A stretch of DNA of 64,000 nt, from the NCBI GenBank assembly GCA_033557465.1, contig CM066036.1, positions 589,980,723-590,044,722 on the forward strand, written 5' to 3'. Numbering within the stretch: the first letter of the stretch is position 1; each line of letters starts with the position of its first letter. Shown one piece after another: positions 10,915 to 22,090 of this stretch. Below the pieces are notes generated by a model that was given only the letters and a program-made list of their open reading frames with translations, was not told where the DNA came from and did not search any database. The DNA comes from Ichthyophis bannanicus (Eukaryota > Chordata > Amphibia > Gymnophiona > Ichthyophiidae). Position numbers and translations under genes: made by a program.

Positions 10915-11080
10915 AGGAACAAGCAAGCAGTTAATCCTCACATATGGGTGACATCATCACGGACAGAGTACATGTAGTAACCTCTCACCAACTTTCAAAG
11001 AAAGCCTTTGGGAGTTCTACTATACATGCGTGGTCTCCTTCCCACCTAAGGGTGCCATCTTGCTTCAGTCTCCTTTTTTC
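10915..11080. repeat. Left terminal inverted repeat of the DIRS element
   Basis: Shares, in inverse complement, CCTCACATATGGGTGA, then GTAACCTCTC, CTTTCAAAGAAAG, CTTTGGGAG and ATACATGCGTGGT with 19320-19450. The match is imperfect but collinear. Inverted termini are a DIRS hallmark, in contrast to the split direct repeats of Ngaro. Confidence 0.85.
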
Positions 11081-11279
11081 CCCACAGAGTCCATAGGAGA
11101 TGTGTCTGTTCTCCCTGGAAAAAGTTGATTTTTTTTCTCCTAGGTTTTCAGTTTTCGGATTGATTCTCTTCTCCGTTTTGTATACCATACCCTTCTCATC
11201 TCCCTGGTCAGCTCATCTTTGGCATCACGGTTTTTCTTCGAGTTCTTGTTTTTCTCCAGATGTGCGGGGTTTTTTGTTC

Positions 11280-12539
11280 TCAGAAGAGGGCTTTAAACTA
11301 GATTCGTTGGGGATGGGTGAAGAAAGCCCCCAGGTAAGTGAAAGCCCCCAGGTAGGTGATACATTAAATACCTTTATGGAAATGGGTAACAGGGGTAACA
11401 TATGGAAAGCAGTGTGTATAAATGCCCATAGCATGGGAAATAAGATCCCTGATGTTGAAGCTTTGGTGGGAGTGGCTGACTTGGATTTAGTGGCAGTTAC
11501 AGAAACATGGTTCACAGAAAACCATGATTGGGATGTAACTATACCTGGCTATACTTTATTCAGAAAGGACAGGGTAGGAAGAAGGGGAGGAGGAGTGGCA
11601 CTGTATATAAAAACTACTATTAAAGCTTTGGAATTACAGAGCTTAAAAGGGAGAGAGGAGGCATTGTGGGTTAAACTAGAAAGAGGGAAAGAGAAATCTA
11701 TTTGCATTGGTGTGATATACAGACCTCCCTCACAAGAGGAAGAGGTGGACAGAGAGTTAATTGAAGACATACGCAGCATTGCTAGGGAAGGGGAAGTGCC
11801 ACTGATAGGAGAATTCAATATGCCAGATGTTGATTGACACATTCCTGCTGCAGTATCATCTAGAAGTAAGGAGATCCTGGATTCTCTACAGGGAGAACTA
11901 TTCAGGCAATTGGTAACAGACCCCACACGTGAAGGGGCCATACTGGACTTGGTGCTTACCAATGGTGAAAGTGTTTCTGACGTTGTAGTGGGAGATCATT
12001 TTGCATCCATTGAACACCAGATGGTGTGGTTCAGTATCAGGACTAGGGCTGTTAGAATCCATTCCAAGGTGAGGATCTTAGACTTTAGGAAGACTAACTT
12101 TGCGAAGATGGGCCAATACCTCAGGGAGTTGTTAGTGGGATGGGAACAGCTGGGGGATGTAGAAAAACAGTGGGCAAAACTGAAAGGGGGTATTTTAAGG
12201 GCAACCAACCTTTTTGTTAAAATGGTAAATAAAGGCAAAAGGAAAAGGAGACCGCTATGGTTTTCGAAGGAAGTAGCTGAAAAAGTGAAGAAAAAGAGGG
12301 AGGCCTTCATGAAATACAAGAGATCACAGAGAGAGGAAGACAGGCATCTGTATTTGGAAAAACTTAGAGAAGCTAGCAAAGTAGTCAAGAAGGCAAAGAT
12401 TCAAAAGGAGGAGGAAATAGCCAATGCAATAAAATGGGGGGATAAGACATTTTTCAGATATATTAGTGAGAAGAGGAAGGGCAAAAGTGGTATTGTCAGA
12501 CTCAAGGATGCAGGGGGGGGGGGAATATGTAGAAGCTGA
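11280..12539 (+). pseudogene. CR1 endonuclease domain
   Basis: The frame shows the endonuclease series: INAHSMGNK, VTETWF (catalytic Glu), GGGVALYI, IGVIYRPPS, then NMPDVD followed by a stop at 11835-11837. It resumes in the same frame with PTREGAILDLVLTN and GDHF, the C-terminal His-containing block. A basic linker follows (KKKREAFMKYKRSQ). The frame ends at 12539, just after an 11-base G run (12513-12523) where it is out of phase with the RT. A length change in that homopolymer is the likely break. Confidence 0.85.
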
Positions 12540-14173
12540 TAAGGATAAAGCGGAATTGCTTAACAAATATTTTTGTTCTGTGTTCACAGATGAAGAACCA
12601 GGAGCAGGACCTCAGAAAACACCCTCAAATAGGAACAGAAGCGAGGGACATCTTGAACAATTTTCAGAAGACTGTGTTCGTGAGAAACTAGCTCAACTTA
12701 AAGTAGACAAAGCGAAGGGACCAGATGGGATACACCCTAGAATACTGAGGGAACTTGGGAACGTTCTAGCAACTCCACTGACTGACCTTTTCAATGCCTC
12801 GTTGGAGTCGGGAGTGGTGCCAGAGGACTGGAGAGAGGCTCATGTGGTGCCTTTACACAAAAGCGGAAGTAAGGATGTGGTTGAAAACTACAGGCCGGTT
12901 AGTTTAACTTCGGTGGTGAGTAAATTATTGGAAACGCTGCTGAAAGAGAAAATAGTGAGGTTTCTGGAGTCCAGCGGATTACAGGATCCGAGGCAGCATG
13001 GATTCACCAGAGGCAGGTCTTGTCAGACAAATCTGATTGATTTCTTTGACTGGGTGACCAGGGAGTTGGACCGAGGGAGAGCTCAAGATGTGGTGTATTT
13101 AGATTTCAGTAAAGCCTTTGACACTGTTCCTCACAGGCGACTTATAAACAAACTGAGCACCCTAGGGATGGACCCTAAAGTTACTGCTTGGGTTAGAAAT
13201 TGGTTGGGTGGGAGCCGACAAAGAGTACAAGTAAATGGAGCTCACTCTGAGGAGAAGGATGTTACCAGTGGTGTGCCCCAGGGATCTGTCCTTGGTCCGA
13301 TTCTTTTTAACATCTTTGTTAGTGATATAGCGGAAGGGCTGTCGGGTAAGGTTTGCCTCTTTGTGGATGATACCAAAATCTGCAATAGAGTAGACACCCA
13401 GGAAGGGGTAGATAACATGAGGAGGGATCTAGCTAAGCTTGAAGAATGGTCTAGAATTTGGCAGCTGGGATTTAATGTTAAAAAATGTAAGGTCATGCAT
13501 TTGGGCTACAGCAATCCGAGGGAGCAATACAGTATAGGAGGTGAAGTACTTTTGTCCACTAAAGAAGAGCGGGACCTAGGCGTGGTTGTGTCTGATGATC
13601 TTAAAGTAGCTAAACAGGTAGAAAAGGCGACGGCAAAAGCTAGAAGGATGCTTGGGTGCATACGGAGAGGAATGGCTAGCAGAAAAAAGGATAATGCCTC
13701 TGTATAAGTCTTTGGTGCGACCTAATTTGGAGTATAGTGTGCAATTCTGGAGACCGCACCTTCAAAAGGATGTGAACAGGATGGAGTCGGTGCAGAGGGT
13801 GGCTACTAAAATGATTAGTGGGCTTCATTATAAAGCATATGAGAACAGACTTAAGGATCTTAATATGTACACCTTAGAGGAAAGGCGGGATAGAGGTGAT
13901 ATGATTGAGATGTTTAAATACCTCCGTGGCATAAATGTTCAGGGAGAGAGCCTCTTTCAATTGAAAGCAAGTTCTGCTACGAGGGGACATGGGATGAGGG
14001 TGAAGGGAGATAGATTCAGGAGTGATATGCGGAAATATTTCTTTACGGAAAGAGTAGTGGATCCATGGAATAGTCTCCCAGTGGAGGTGGTAGAGATGAG
14101 GACAGTAACTGAATTCAAAAAAGCATGGGACCAACACAGAGGATCTCTAAAGGTAAAAAGTGGACTGTTGTAG
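12466..14173 (+). pseudogene. CR1 reverse transcriptase
   Basis: Two overlapping frames (12466-13707 and 13652-14173) together cover the RT. Motifs in order are KAKGPDGIHPRIL, VVPLHKSGSK, NYRPVSLTS, YLDFSKAFDTVPH, SGVPQGSVLGP and the catalytic LFVDDTKI near 13355-13375. A C-terminal region follows with LVRPNLEYSVQFWRPH and FFTERVVDPWN. A frameshift near 13650-13700 separates thumb from C-terminus. All catalytic residues of the palm are present, so the copy is only lightly decayed. Confidence 0.9.
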
Positions 14174-14296
14174 TTGTTGATATGAAAGGACAGACTAGAT
14201 AGGCCATGTGGTCTTTTTCTGTCATCATGTTTCTATGTTTCTATGTTTCTGGGCGGGCTAATAGAGCTTGATTTCGTGGGGGCCGTATTCCCCACT

Positions 14297-15680
14297 ATGG
14301 CCTCGGACAGTGGCTTCAAGCCCTGCGACCGCTGTGCGCATAATATGTCACACACAGACCCACATGATTGTTGCATCCATTTTCTAGGGGTGTACCATGC
14401 ACCTTGGCTTATGGTGACTGCCGGCAGATTACCCCCAAGGCCCTCCAAGGCTGTAAGAAGCAGCAAGAATCTATTTTCCACAAGGCCGACTCAGCCCCGG
14501 AGGCCCCAGACCAGCGCCCTTGAGGATTGTCAAGGAGGCCTCACCCTAGTGTGGCAACCAAGCTCCATTGGGGCCTCGAGGTCACAGGTCATCGAACCAG
14601 GGCTCCCTTGTGGAGATACACCCCTCAAAGAGCTGGACATTGTTGATGGCCTTGTTGAGTGATGATACTGGGTCCTTGGGCATATCCCATGGCCACTGGC
14701 CATGGAGTCCTTGATGCAAGGCCGAGGGTGATGGCTGGGATCAGCCCTCTAAGCTGCCCCGGCGAGAGAAGATGCCATCAGCATCCAAGAATCATCTTCA
14801 GTCCTCCGAGGCCATCCTGCTAGAGGATTCCCCAACGATGGCACCGGGCCCAGGACCCTCAGTGCCCATGCCAGGGGCTGCAGAGCCTTCTGGCCTCGAG
14901 ACCAGGATGGCAGCCCTGCAGCATATGCCTTCATGGCCCAGCAGCAGGCTCTGATGCCCGGTTCCTCACTTCTGAAATCCAGCCCCCTCCATGGCAAGGA
15001 AGTCCCCAGAGGTGGAGCCAATCCTCGAGTGCCAACTACCTCAAGATACCCCTCAGCACTGGTCCCAGCCCTGGCCCCGCTCGGGTTTGAGGACTTCCCC
15101 ACCCAATGCCCCCAGCTCGGAGAGTAGGGGCACCAGGACCCCGGGCCATCAGGGCTGTGGCATGAGCCCGAGGACCCTTGGGGTCTCCTTTGCCTCTGGG
15201 TCGGAGTTGGAAACCGAGGATGATGAGTCACCCGATACTCATCTTCACCAGGATGTCCCCTCAGGCCCATCTCCTCCCAAGACCCAGCGCAGGTCCCCAC
15301 CTGAGGACCTGGCCTTTCTTGACTTCATCTGTGACATGGCAAAGGTCCTTGTCTTCATGATGGAGTCTGAGGAGGAGTCTTGGGCTGAAGACCTCGAGAT
15401 CCTCTGGTACAAGGCTACCCCTAAGGAGGCACTCAAGGTGCCCATTCCCCCCATCCTGAAAAGGCTGCTCTCCTATATATGGGAGATCCTAGTCTGCCGG
15501 GGCCCTGGTTTGAAGACAGAACAACTGCCTCACAATTCCATGTTGGTGGAGTCAGCCATGTGTTGGCTCAAGAGCCAGAAGATGCACTCTTCAGTGCCTC
15601 CAGGCAGAGAGGCACATGACGTGGATGCTTCCAGGGCTGGATGCTCATCAACCAGATCCAGGACTACCAGCTGTACATAG
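14297..15680 (+). pseudogene. DIRS Gag-like region
   Basis: It starts at MASDSGFK with a compact Cys/His cluster (CDRCAHNMSH, then CC and H), as seen at the head of DIRS Gag proteins. Frameshifts and Pro/Ser-rich sequence follow. From 14991 to 15680 it shows the region FLDFICDMAKVL, EALKVPIPPILKRLLSYIWE and LPHNSMLVESAM typical of vertebrate DIRS ORF1. Sequence to about 16000 continues with FDSAARVAV-like and QDKLVDVPC-like blocks in shifted frames. Confidence 0.75.
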
Positions 15681-16189
15681 GCATGTACAGTACTTGCGGG
15701 ACCTGGCGAGGGAACTCACCGGGTTCTCGACTGGTCTCTCCAATGAGCTTCTTCAGTGGTTCTGGATCCTGACTTCCACATTCGAGGAGTGATCCAACTT
15801 CATGACTCGAGTGGCCTATGACGGCTTTGAGTCTGCAGCCAGAGTAGCTGTGGTGGGCATTAGTGCATGCCACCAGGCCTGGATACAGTCTTCTGATTTG
15901 AAGCAATGGGTGCAGGACAAGTTGGTAGATGTCCCTTGCCGGGGTGGGAACCTGTTCAGCAAGCCCATTACGGACAAGGCCACAGAGTGGAGTATGAGTT
16001 CATGACCAGGACCAGGCTCTCCAAAAAGACCGCTGCCCTTCCCAATGGAAGGCTTCAGACAAAAAGTCCCTCTATCCAAAGAATAATAATAAGAAGGCTT
16101 ATGGAAAATACCATCAGTAATCAGGCCAGCAAGCCAAGGAACAAGAGCATGGCCCGCATAAGCCTAAGACCCCCAAGCCCCAGACCATG

Positions 16190-17980
16190 CTCTGGCACAA
16201 CCTGGTGGGGGGTTTAGAATCCTTGAGCATAGCCTCTCTTCCCCCAAAAGATCAACTCCACAGTACCTGGTATCTGGTGTTTTATGCTGCTTGGTGGTCC
16301 CTCATAACCATCAACACCTGGCCTCTGCAGGTAGTAAGGGAGGTTTACCTCCTCCATTTCGAACAGACTCCTACACCATTTTTTCCAGGGGAGCCCCTGA
16401 TGACTCCCCTTCATTGAGACCTGCTTCAGCAGGAAATCGCAAATCTTCTGACCTATTGGGAAAGGGTTCTACTCCATTACATTCTGGTCCCGGCCCATTC
16501 TACACCTGTGGGACAACCAATTCCCGGTGAGGGAGAAGTTTAAGATACTCTCCCTTGGAACATTGCTGCCCTACCTCTGGCAGGGAGACTGACTATGCTT
16601 ATTGGATCTCAAGGATGCATACACACACATCCTAATCCATCCCCCCCACAGGCAGTACTTCTGCCTTGTGGTAGGAGGCTGTCAGGGTCCTACACTTCGG
16701 ACTGGATTCTGCCCTCAGGATGTTTATTAAGTGCCTGGCAGTGGTCACTGCCTTATTTTTATTTTATTTATTTACATTCTCTTATATACCGCGCTATTCT
16801 GCATCAGTGCGGTTTACTTTGAACAAACTGAAATTACATTGAACAGGGCATTATAACTTGGAGATAACTATTTTACAGGGAACATGGGCTATGGAGGGTT
16901 AAGTGGCTTGCCCAAGACCACAAGGAGCACCTGTGGGACTAGAAACCCCAGTCCTTCCGGCCCAAGGTTGCTGTCCTCTAGGGGGATTGCAGGGGATGTT
17001 TGTTTTTTCCTACTTAGATGACTGGCTTATCAAGCACAGCACCACTATTGAAGCCCATCAGGCAGCGGCCCTTACCATCCTCGTTCTGGAGTGCCTGGGG
17101 TTCGTCATAACCAAGTCCCACCTCCAACCATTGCAACGCCTGGAGTTTCATAAGGGTGCTGCTGGACACCATCCAGGCCAAGGCCTTCCTCCCTCTGGAC
17201 AGGGCCCAGGGCCAAATGGCACTTTTGGGGAATATCCAGGGCTGCTCCTCAGCATCAGTCCGCCTCCTGATTCGCCTGCTAGGCCACATGGCTTCCACAT
17301 ACATGTCACCCCAGACGCCTGCCTCCACATGAGGCCAGCCCAGTGGGTTCTTCACTCCCAGTGGTCTCAAGCAACAGGGCACCTGCAGGACAGAGTGGTC
17401 GTGACCCACCTTCTGGCTGATTCCCTCAGCTAGTGTCAGCAGCCCCAGCCCCTACGGGCCAGGATTCCCTTCCAGGTCCCCACCCCCCCAGAGAATTTTC
17501 CCCACGGATGCCTCCAAGCTGGGCTGAGGTACCCATTGCGATAACCTCTGACTCAGAACCATTGGTCACAGGCAGAAAGCTTCCAGTAGATCAACCTCTT
17601 GGAGCTTCGGACCATAGCACTAACCCTCCAGGTATTTGTCACCACCTACAGCACCGGGCGGTGCTGATCTAGATGGGCAACTAGGTGGCAATGTTCTATA
17701 TCAACAAGCAATGGAGCACTGTGCCAAGCGGTGGTGAGCCTTTGCTCCTTCGCTAGGTGTACTTCCCATTCCAGGACAATGCCCTGGCGGACCATCTCAG
17801 CTAGGTTCTTCAACCAGACGAGTGGCAGCTGGACTCTCAGGTAGGTAGCTAGCTGGCTGTTCAATATCTGGGGGCTCCCGCAGATGGACCTCTTCATCAG
17901 CCCCACCAATGCTCAGCTGCCCCACTTCTGCTCCAGGGAACCACATCCTTTTCAGCTGGTGGTGGTTGTGTTTCTTATCG
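16190..17980 (+). pseudogene. DIRS reverse transcriptase and RNase H
   Basis: Pieces in several frames match the DIRS RT: a central GLQ-type palm start near 16600 and the catalytic box SYLDDWLIK near 17010-17035, followed by LVLECLGFVITKSHLQP. After 17170 come a GHMAS-like stretch and HVTPDACLHMRPAQWVLHSQW, leading into RNase H. RNase H is marked by a TDAS-like start near 17505 and DLFISPTNAQLPHFCSREPH near 17884-17945. At least four frame changes and a SINE insertion (16754-16978) disrupt it. Confidence 0.75.
16754..16978 (-). mobile_element. MIR/CORE-like SINE with L2-type tail
   Basis: Read on the minus strand: a body with CTTGGGCAAGCCACTTAACC, then a 3' end with CGCACTGATGCAGAATAGCG, CGGTATATAAGAGAATG and a TAAA-rich tail at the left edge. 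It interrupts the DIRS RT shortly before its catalytic box. The tail resembles the L2-like copies at 19540 and 51150, so an L2 probably mobilised it. Confidence 0.7.
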
Positions 17981-18229
17981 TGAGGATGGGAGATCTCCTG
18001 TATGCCTTCCTGCCCATACCTCTGATATCAAAACCCTGCTCAAGGTCCAGCTCGACAGGGCCACCCTGATCCTGGTCACTTCCTGGTGGCCACAGCAGCC
18101 ATGGTTTCCCCTGCTCCTCTGCCTGTCTCAGGCACCCCCAGTTCCTCTGGCGTGTACCCTGGGCCTGCACTTGCAGGTGGGCAGCTCTCTTCTGCACCCC
18201 AATCTAGGTTCCCTGACTCTGACAGCCTG

Positions 18230-18900
18230 TTGAATGAGTTTGAGGAGGTCCTCCTGGCCTCCTGCACGGCTTCCACCCGTCAAGCCAATGCCTTCAAGTG
18301 GCATATGGTATGTGGAGAAGGGGATCAACCCCTTCTCCTGTCTGGTCCAGCTGGTGCTGCAGTACCTGCTTCACCTGTCCCAGTGAGGGCTGAAGTCCAA
18401 TTCCATTAAGGTACATCTCAGCACGCTTTTGGCACACTACCACCTTGTCGAGTGTAAGCCCCTCTCTGCTCAGCCCCTTATAACTCGCTTCCTGAGGGGC
18501 CTGCTGTTCTCACGGCTGCCTGATCATCCTCTGGCAGCCGCATGGGATCTTAATGTACTTCTCTGAAAGCTTACCGAACCACTTTTAGAGCCTCTTGGCT
18601 CTTGCCACCTCAAGTATCTCTCTTGGAAGATGGTCTTCCTTATGGTGCTTACCTCTGCTCGTAGGGCCAGTGAACTCCAGGCCCTTGTGGCCCATACAAT
18701 TTATACAAGGTTCCACAAGAACAGGGTCATGCTTCACATGCACTCTATGTTTCTGCCTATAGTGGTGTCCCTGTTCCACCTCAACCAGGAGATGGTGCTC
18801 CCTTCCTTCTTCCCGTGACCTCATGCTAACAGAGTAGAGGCCGCTCTCCACACTCTGGACTGTAGGCAGGCTCTAGCCTAAAATCTGGAGTGTACCAAGG
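18230..18900 (+). pseudogene. DIRS tyrosine recombinase
   Basis: The N-terminal part reads NEFEEVLLASCTASTRQANAF, typical of the DIRS recombinase core-binding region. After frame breaks, LKYLSWKMVFLMVLTSARRASELQALV (18603-18690) contains the first catalytic arginine in an ARRASEL context. It continues to FHLNQEMVLPSFFP near 18815. The distal H-R-Y part is not readable. Tyrosine recombinases replace a DDE integrase in this element class. Confidence 0.75.
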
Positions 18901-19139
18901 CCCACTGTTACTCCTTGCAGCTCTTCATCAGCTATGACTCAAATCAGCTGGGGGTAGTGATCTCCAAGTGTCTTCGACCAGGCAGTACTCCAAGCGCCTC
19001 CAGCCCTTTGATGTGTTCAGGCTACTAGAGAACTAGTTCCTTGCTTGACACTCGGGGCCACTCGGGGGTTTTGCTGTTCCTCGGCTCCTTTTTCAGTCAC
19101 CCATAGCTTTTGCAGCTTTTTTTTAGATAGCCTGCAGCT

Positions 19140-19245
19140 GGGGAGTCCCATATGTGAGGACTGACTTTCTGCTTGTTTCCAGAGAAAGCGTAGTTACTCG
19201 CATGTAACAGGTATTCTCCGGGGACAGCAGGAATCAGTCCTCATA
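19140..19245. repeat. Internal complementary region of the DIRS element
   Basis: Contains CCCATATGTGAGGACTGA and, further on, TCTCCGGGGACAGCAGGAAT. Both are also found at the edges of the right terminal repeat (19430-19470), in direct and inverted senses. DIRS elements carry such a region to template completion of their ends. Confidence 0.7.
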
Positions 19246-19319
19246 ACCCTCCCTCCTCCCTATGGAGTTGCTTTTTGTCATTTTTGCCTTCTTGAGCTAT
19301 GTCATCATACTGAGGCAAG

Positions 19320-19485
19320 ATGACACCTTTAGGCATAAGGGGACCACGCATGTATGGTAGATCTCCCAAAGACTTTCTTTGAAAGCTGGGGGAGAGGTTA
19401 CTGCGTGGTGTCCGTTGATGCCGACATCACCCATATGTGAGGACTGATTCCTGCTGTCCCCGGAGGACACCTATTACAGATGTGT
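19320..19485. repeat. Right terminal inverted repeat of the DIRS element
   Basis: Inverse complement of 10915-11080, extending outward through CTGCTGTCCCCGGAGGACA. The DIRS boundary lies near 19485-19490. Confidence 0.8.
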
Positions 19486-19539
19486 AACTACATTTTATCA
19501 GAGGGTTAAAATACGTTATTATAGCAATATAATATTATT

Positions 19540-19640
19540 ATTTATTTATTTATTTATTTAATATTTCTTATATACCGCACTATTTATCATCAGTGCGGTT
19601 CACAGTGTAACAATAAAACACATAGGTCAGATGACTGGCC
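19540..19640 (-). mobile_element. L2-like LINE/SINE 3' tail
   Basis: TTTATTTATTTATTTAATAT followed by TTCTTATATACCGCACTA and CATCAGTGCGGTT is the complement of an L2-type 3' terminus with TAAA-rich repeats, also seen at 16754 and 51150. Confidence 0.65.
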
Positions 19641-19686
19641 TTCGTTTACAGATAACAGACAATAGACAATATGACAATATGACAAT

Positions 19687-20106
19687 AGAGCTCTTTTACT
19701 AAAATATGCTAAGCTGTTAAAGTGCATTTTAAAGCATGGTAACCATTAGTGCAGGCCCCATTAACAGCTACCATGCATTAAAAGCAGCCAGAACATTTGA
19801 CTCAGCCCATGTGAGAGTGAGTGTGGACTGCATACTGTGGTTAATGCACAGTAATTTCTATGTGCTATCAAGTTTGCAGTTAGCACAGGTTCACTTAAAG
19901 CCACCTTGAGAAAGCGTTAAGTGCACCTGTGCTAATTACAAATGAACATAAGGCACGCTAGGGACTTTTCTGTGTGATACATCCAGGGGACATGCTGTGC
20001 ATACCCCCAACTGTTACTGTGTGGCTTTTGCACTTACCATGCATTGGGTTTTCATTCTAACGTGTGGTAAGTGCAAAAACGTTAGTACTTTAGTAAAATG
20101 GACCCT
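19687..20106. mobile_element. Non-autonomous DNA transposon (MITE)
   Basis: The left end AGCTCTTTTACTAAAATATG and the complement of the right end AGGGTCCATTTTACTAAAGT form imperfect terminal inverted repeats. Internal sequence has paired stretches such as CACCTGTGCTAA and TTAGCACAGGT. No coding capacity. The target duplication is not certain, so I do not assign a superfamily. Confidence 0.55.
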
Positions 20107-21285
20107 ATGTATAGAATTGTCTTATGCTGAAGCTTTATATTTTCTTCCATAGAATTTCAGATTGCACAATGATAAGCGTCTACAAAACTGATCCTGGAGT
20201 TCATTTTAAAAGCATCTACATGCCAAAAGATTATCAAGGCTATTTTAGAAGCCTTCTTCGTGATTTACATGTGTAACTACGACCACCTATATGTGTAAAT
20301 TGCATCCATGTATAAATGGGCATTTTAAAAAAGACTTATTATACACATGGATGTCCATACCATGTCAATTTTGCAAGGGGGCATGCCGTGACAAGTCAGG
20401 ACATGGCCTAGGCAGATCAACAATCTACACATGCATTCCCCATTTTATATAAAGAATGCACATATAAGTCCAAAATTGTCGGCATGCAGATGTATACTTG
20501 CTCCTTGACACAGGTATTTAAAAAGTGCTCTTTTGACCTCCAAATTCAAATGAAGTAAAGATAGTTCTGTGTAATTAATTAGCAGCCTCTGTATGTCTGG
20601 TGGGGACTATTTTTACAGAATCAGAAGGGTGAGGAGGGAGGGGGCTTGTACTGACTGGCTAGCCGATATGTTAGATTAGCCGGGTGGGGGGGGGGTGCTC
20701 AGGGTGATTGGTGCTGCAGGGGGGCAAGCACTTTTTTATGGCACCAACAATAGCCTTGAGGGGGGGATGCCTCATCTTCAGGGCAGACGGCTGCACTGCT
20801 GCATTATCGGGCCTCCAGGCACATAACTCCACCTCATTCGGTGGTGTTATCTGCTGCTGCAATCTGGCCAGATTTTGGCAGCCACTACACAAAAACATTT
20901 TGTATGGTGGATGCCAACAATCATCATCCCCACTACCCACCCCTAACACTCCACACTGCATGAAAACCAGATATTGCAGAAAAGTGCCTATGATATCTGA
21001 ATTTTCTCACGTTAGCTGCTACCGCAAGGCAATAAAACAGCTAACGTCCTTTGATAGACATATCCCTATGCATGTGTGAATCTAATACACTCGTCCATTG
21101 CAACTCTGCCCCAACTGTACCTCCAAGAGTGCCTATGCACAGCATGTATACAAGTACATTTGTATTGCCAATATATGTACTTATAGGTGAGTGCTGTATA
21201 TGGCCACATGATTTCAGAAAAGGCCCTTTTCTGCACATGAAAGAGTCATTAGACACAGATTTTCTAGAATGGCTTCCATAGGTTG
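20107..21285. other. No recognised feature
   Basis: Includes a G-run near 20690-20700 and short Cys-rich frames (20671-20961 and 20708-21079) without domain similarity. The interval 20230-20520 has self-complementary stretches that might be another MITE, but ends are not defined. Confidence 0.45.
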
Positions 21286-21289
21286 AGAT

Positions 21290-21547
21290 AAGTCTCAGCC
21301 AGAAACAGAAACAGAGAAAATGACGGCAGATGAAAACTATACAGCCTATCCATTCTACGCTCCATAAGAACTATTAAGCTCTAAAATCCCTTCCTTTCCC
21401 TCAGAGATCCTCTGTATTTGCCCCATGCTTTCTTGAATTGAGATACAATTCTCTACCATCTCCACTGGGAGGCTATTCCACACATCGACCACCCTTTCCA
21501 TAAAGGGGATTACTCCTGAGTCTATCTCCTTTTGCCTTCAAGACTAA
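21290..21547 (-). mobile_element. CR1 LINE 3' end
   Basis: The complement of this segment reads as the CR1 C-terminus: a VDVWNSLP-like block near 21470, QEAWGKYR-like near 21430, and the short 3' UTR. It parallels 14040-14220. It is 5'-truncated and abuts the MITE at 21548. Confidence 0.7.
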
Positions 21548-21670
21548 GGGCATATTTATTAAAGGTGAATGCACTTTAAGTGCCACTGCACTCGTAGAAA
21601 TAAAAGAATTGTGGACACAGCATGCATTGATTTTATTAACACGTGCTAAAATCTTTAGTAAACATGACCC
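21548..21670. mobile_element. Harbinger-type MITE (123 bp)
   Basis: Ends GGGCATATTTATTAAAGGTG and, complemented on the right, GGGTCATGTTTACTAAAGAT. TAA flanks both sides (21545-21547 and 21671-21673). The ends resemble those at 45379-46041. Confidence 0.7.
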
Positions 21671-21984
21671 TAAGACTAAGGAAGGATCATCATCAGCTCA
21701 TAACTCAGACCCTACACTAGGGGTATGCATGGCCAAACAAAAGTAGGGTTTGTGCTCATTTGAAATGAATTTTTTTCCAGTTTTCAGGCATTTTATGTGC
21801 ACTAGAAATTTGTTAAGCACTCAAATTAATTGTACGGATATTAATTCACAGGCATACATATATACAATTTACACACAATTTAAAATTTTAGGCACCTAAA
21901 CAAACTGAATGCAAACTCACAAATACACATCCCTACGCTATAATTGCATCTTATCTAGAGTACTGACAAAAGGGATCATCATCA

Positions 21985-22038
21985 ACTCATAGCACAGACC
22001 CTGCACCTGGATCTTAGCCAAAAGACTGAGAAACGATG
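21985..22038 (-). pseudogene. U2 snRNA-derived fragment
   Basis: On the minus strand, from about 22038, the sequence follows the 5' end of U2 snRNA: ATCGTTTCTCAGTCTTTTGG, then CTAAGATC, then a diverged CAGGTGCAGGGTCTGTGCTA in place of the branch-site region. The branch-recognition segment is not conserved, so it is not a functional U2. The related block 21683-21720 (GGATCATCATCAGCTCATAA) suggests a second, more diverged copy. Confidence 0.6.
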
Positions 22039-22090
22039 GCCATATACAAAGCATGGCCATATACAAAGCATGGCCATATAGAAAGCATGT
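22037..22090. repeat. Short tandem repeat, 17 bp x about 3
   Basis: ATGGCCATATACAAAGC occurs three times in succession (the third copy has one change), starting just at the 5' end of the U2-derived fragment. Confidence 0.9.

Larger units (their letters stand above)
11270..14250 (+). mobile_element. CR1-clade LINE inserted in the DIRS element
   Basis: Contains an apurinic-type endonuclease followed by RT, then a short 3' UTR ending in tandem ATGTTTCT units (14229-14250). An 8-mer 3' repeat of this kind is characteristic of CR1. It separates the DIRS left repeat from DIRS gag, so it inserted after the DIRS. The 5' junction is imprecise. The coding parts are described separately. Confidence 0.85.
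10908..19490 (+). mobile_element. DIRS-type tyrosine-recombinase retrotransposon (degenerate, nested insertions)
   Basis: About 160 bp at 10915-11080 is the inverted complement of 19320-19485, giving terminal inverted repeats. An internal complementary region lies at 19140-19245. Between them, on the plus strand, are a Gag-like region (14297-15680), RT and RNase H (16190-17980) and a tyrosine recombinase (18230-18900). This is the DIRS order. Many stops and frameshifts show decay. A CR1 (11270-14250) sits between the left repeat and gag, and a SINE (16754-16978) lies in the RT. Confidence 0.85.

Noticed and set aside
14749..15300. Minus-strand protein across DIRS gag
   Set aside because: Antisense shadow of the GC-rich, Pro/Ser-rich gag region.
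20671..21079. Small Cys-rich genes on both strands
   Set aside because: Short overlapping frames with no homologue I recognise and no regulatory context.
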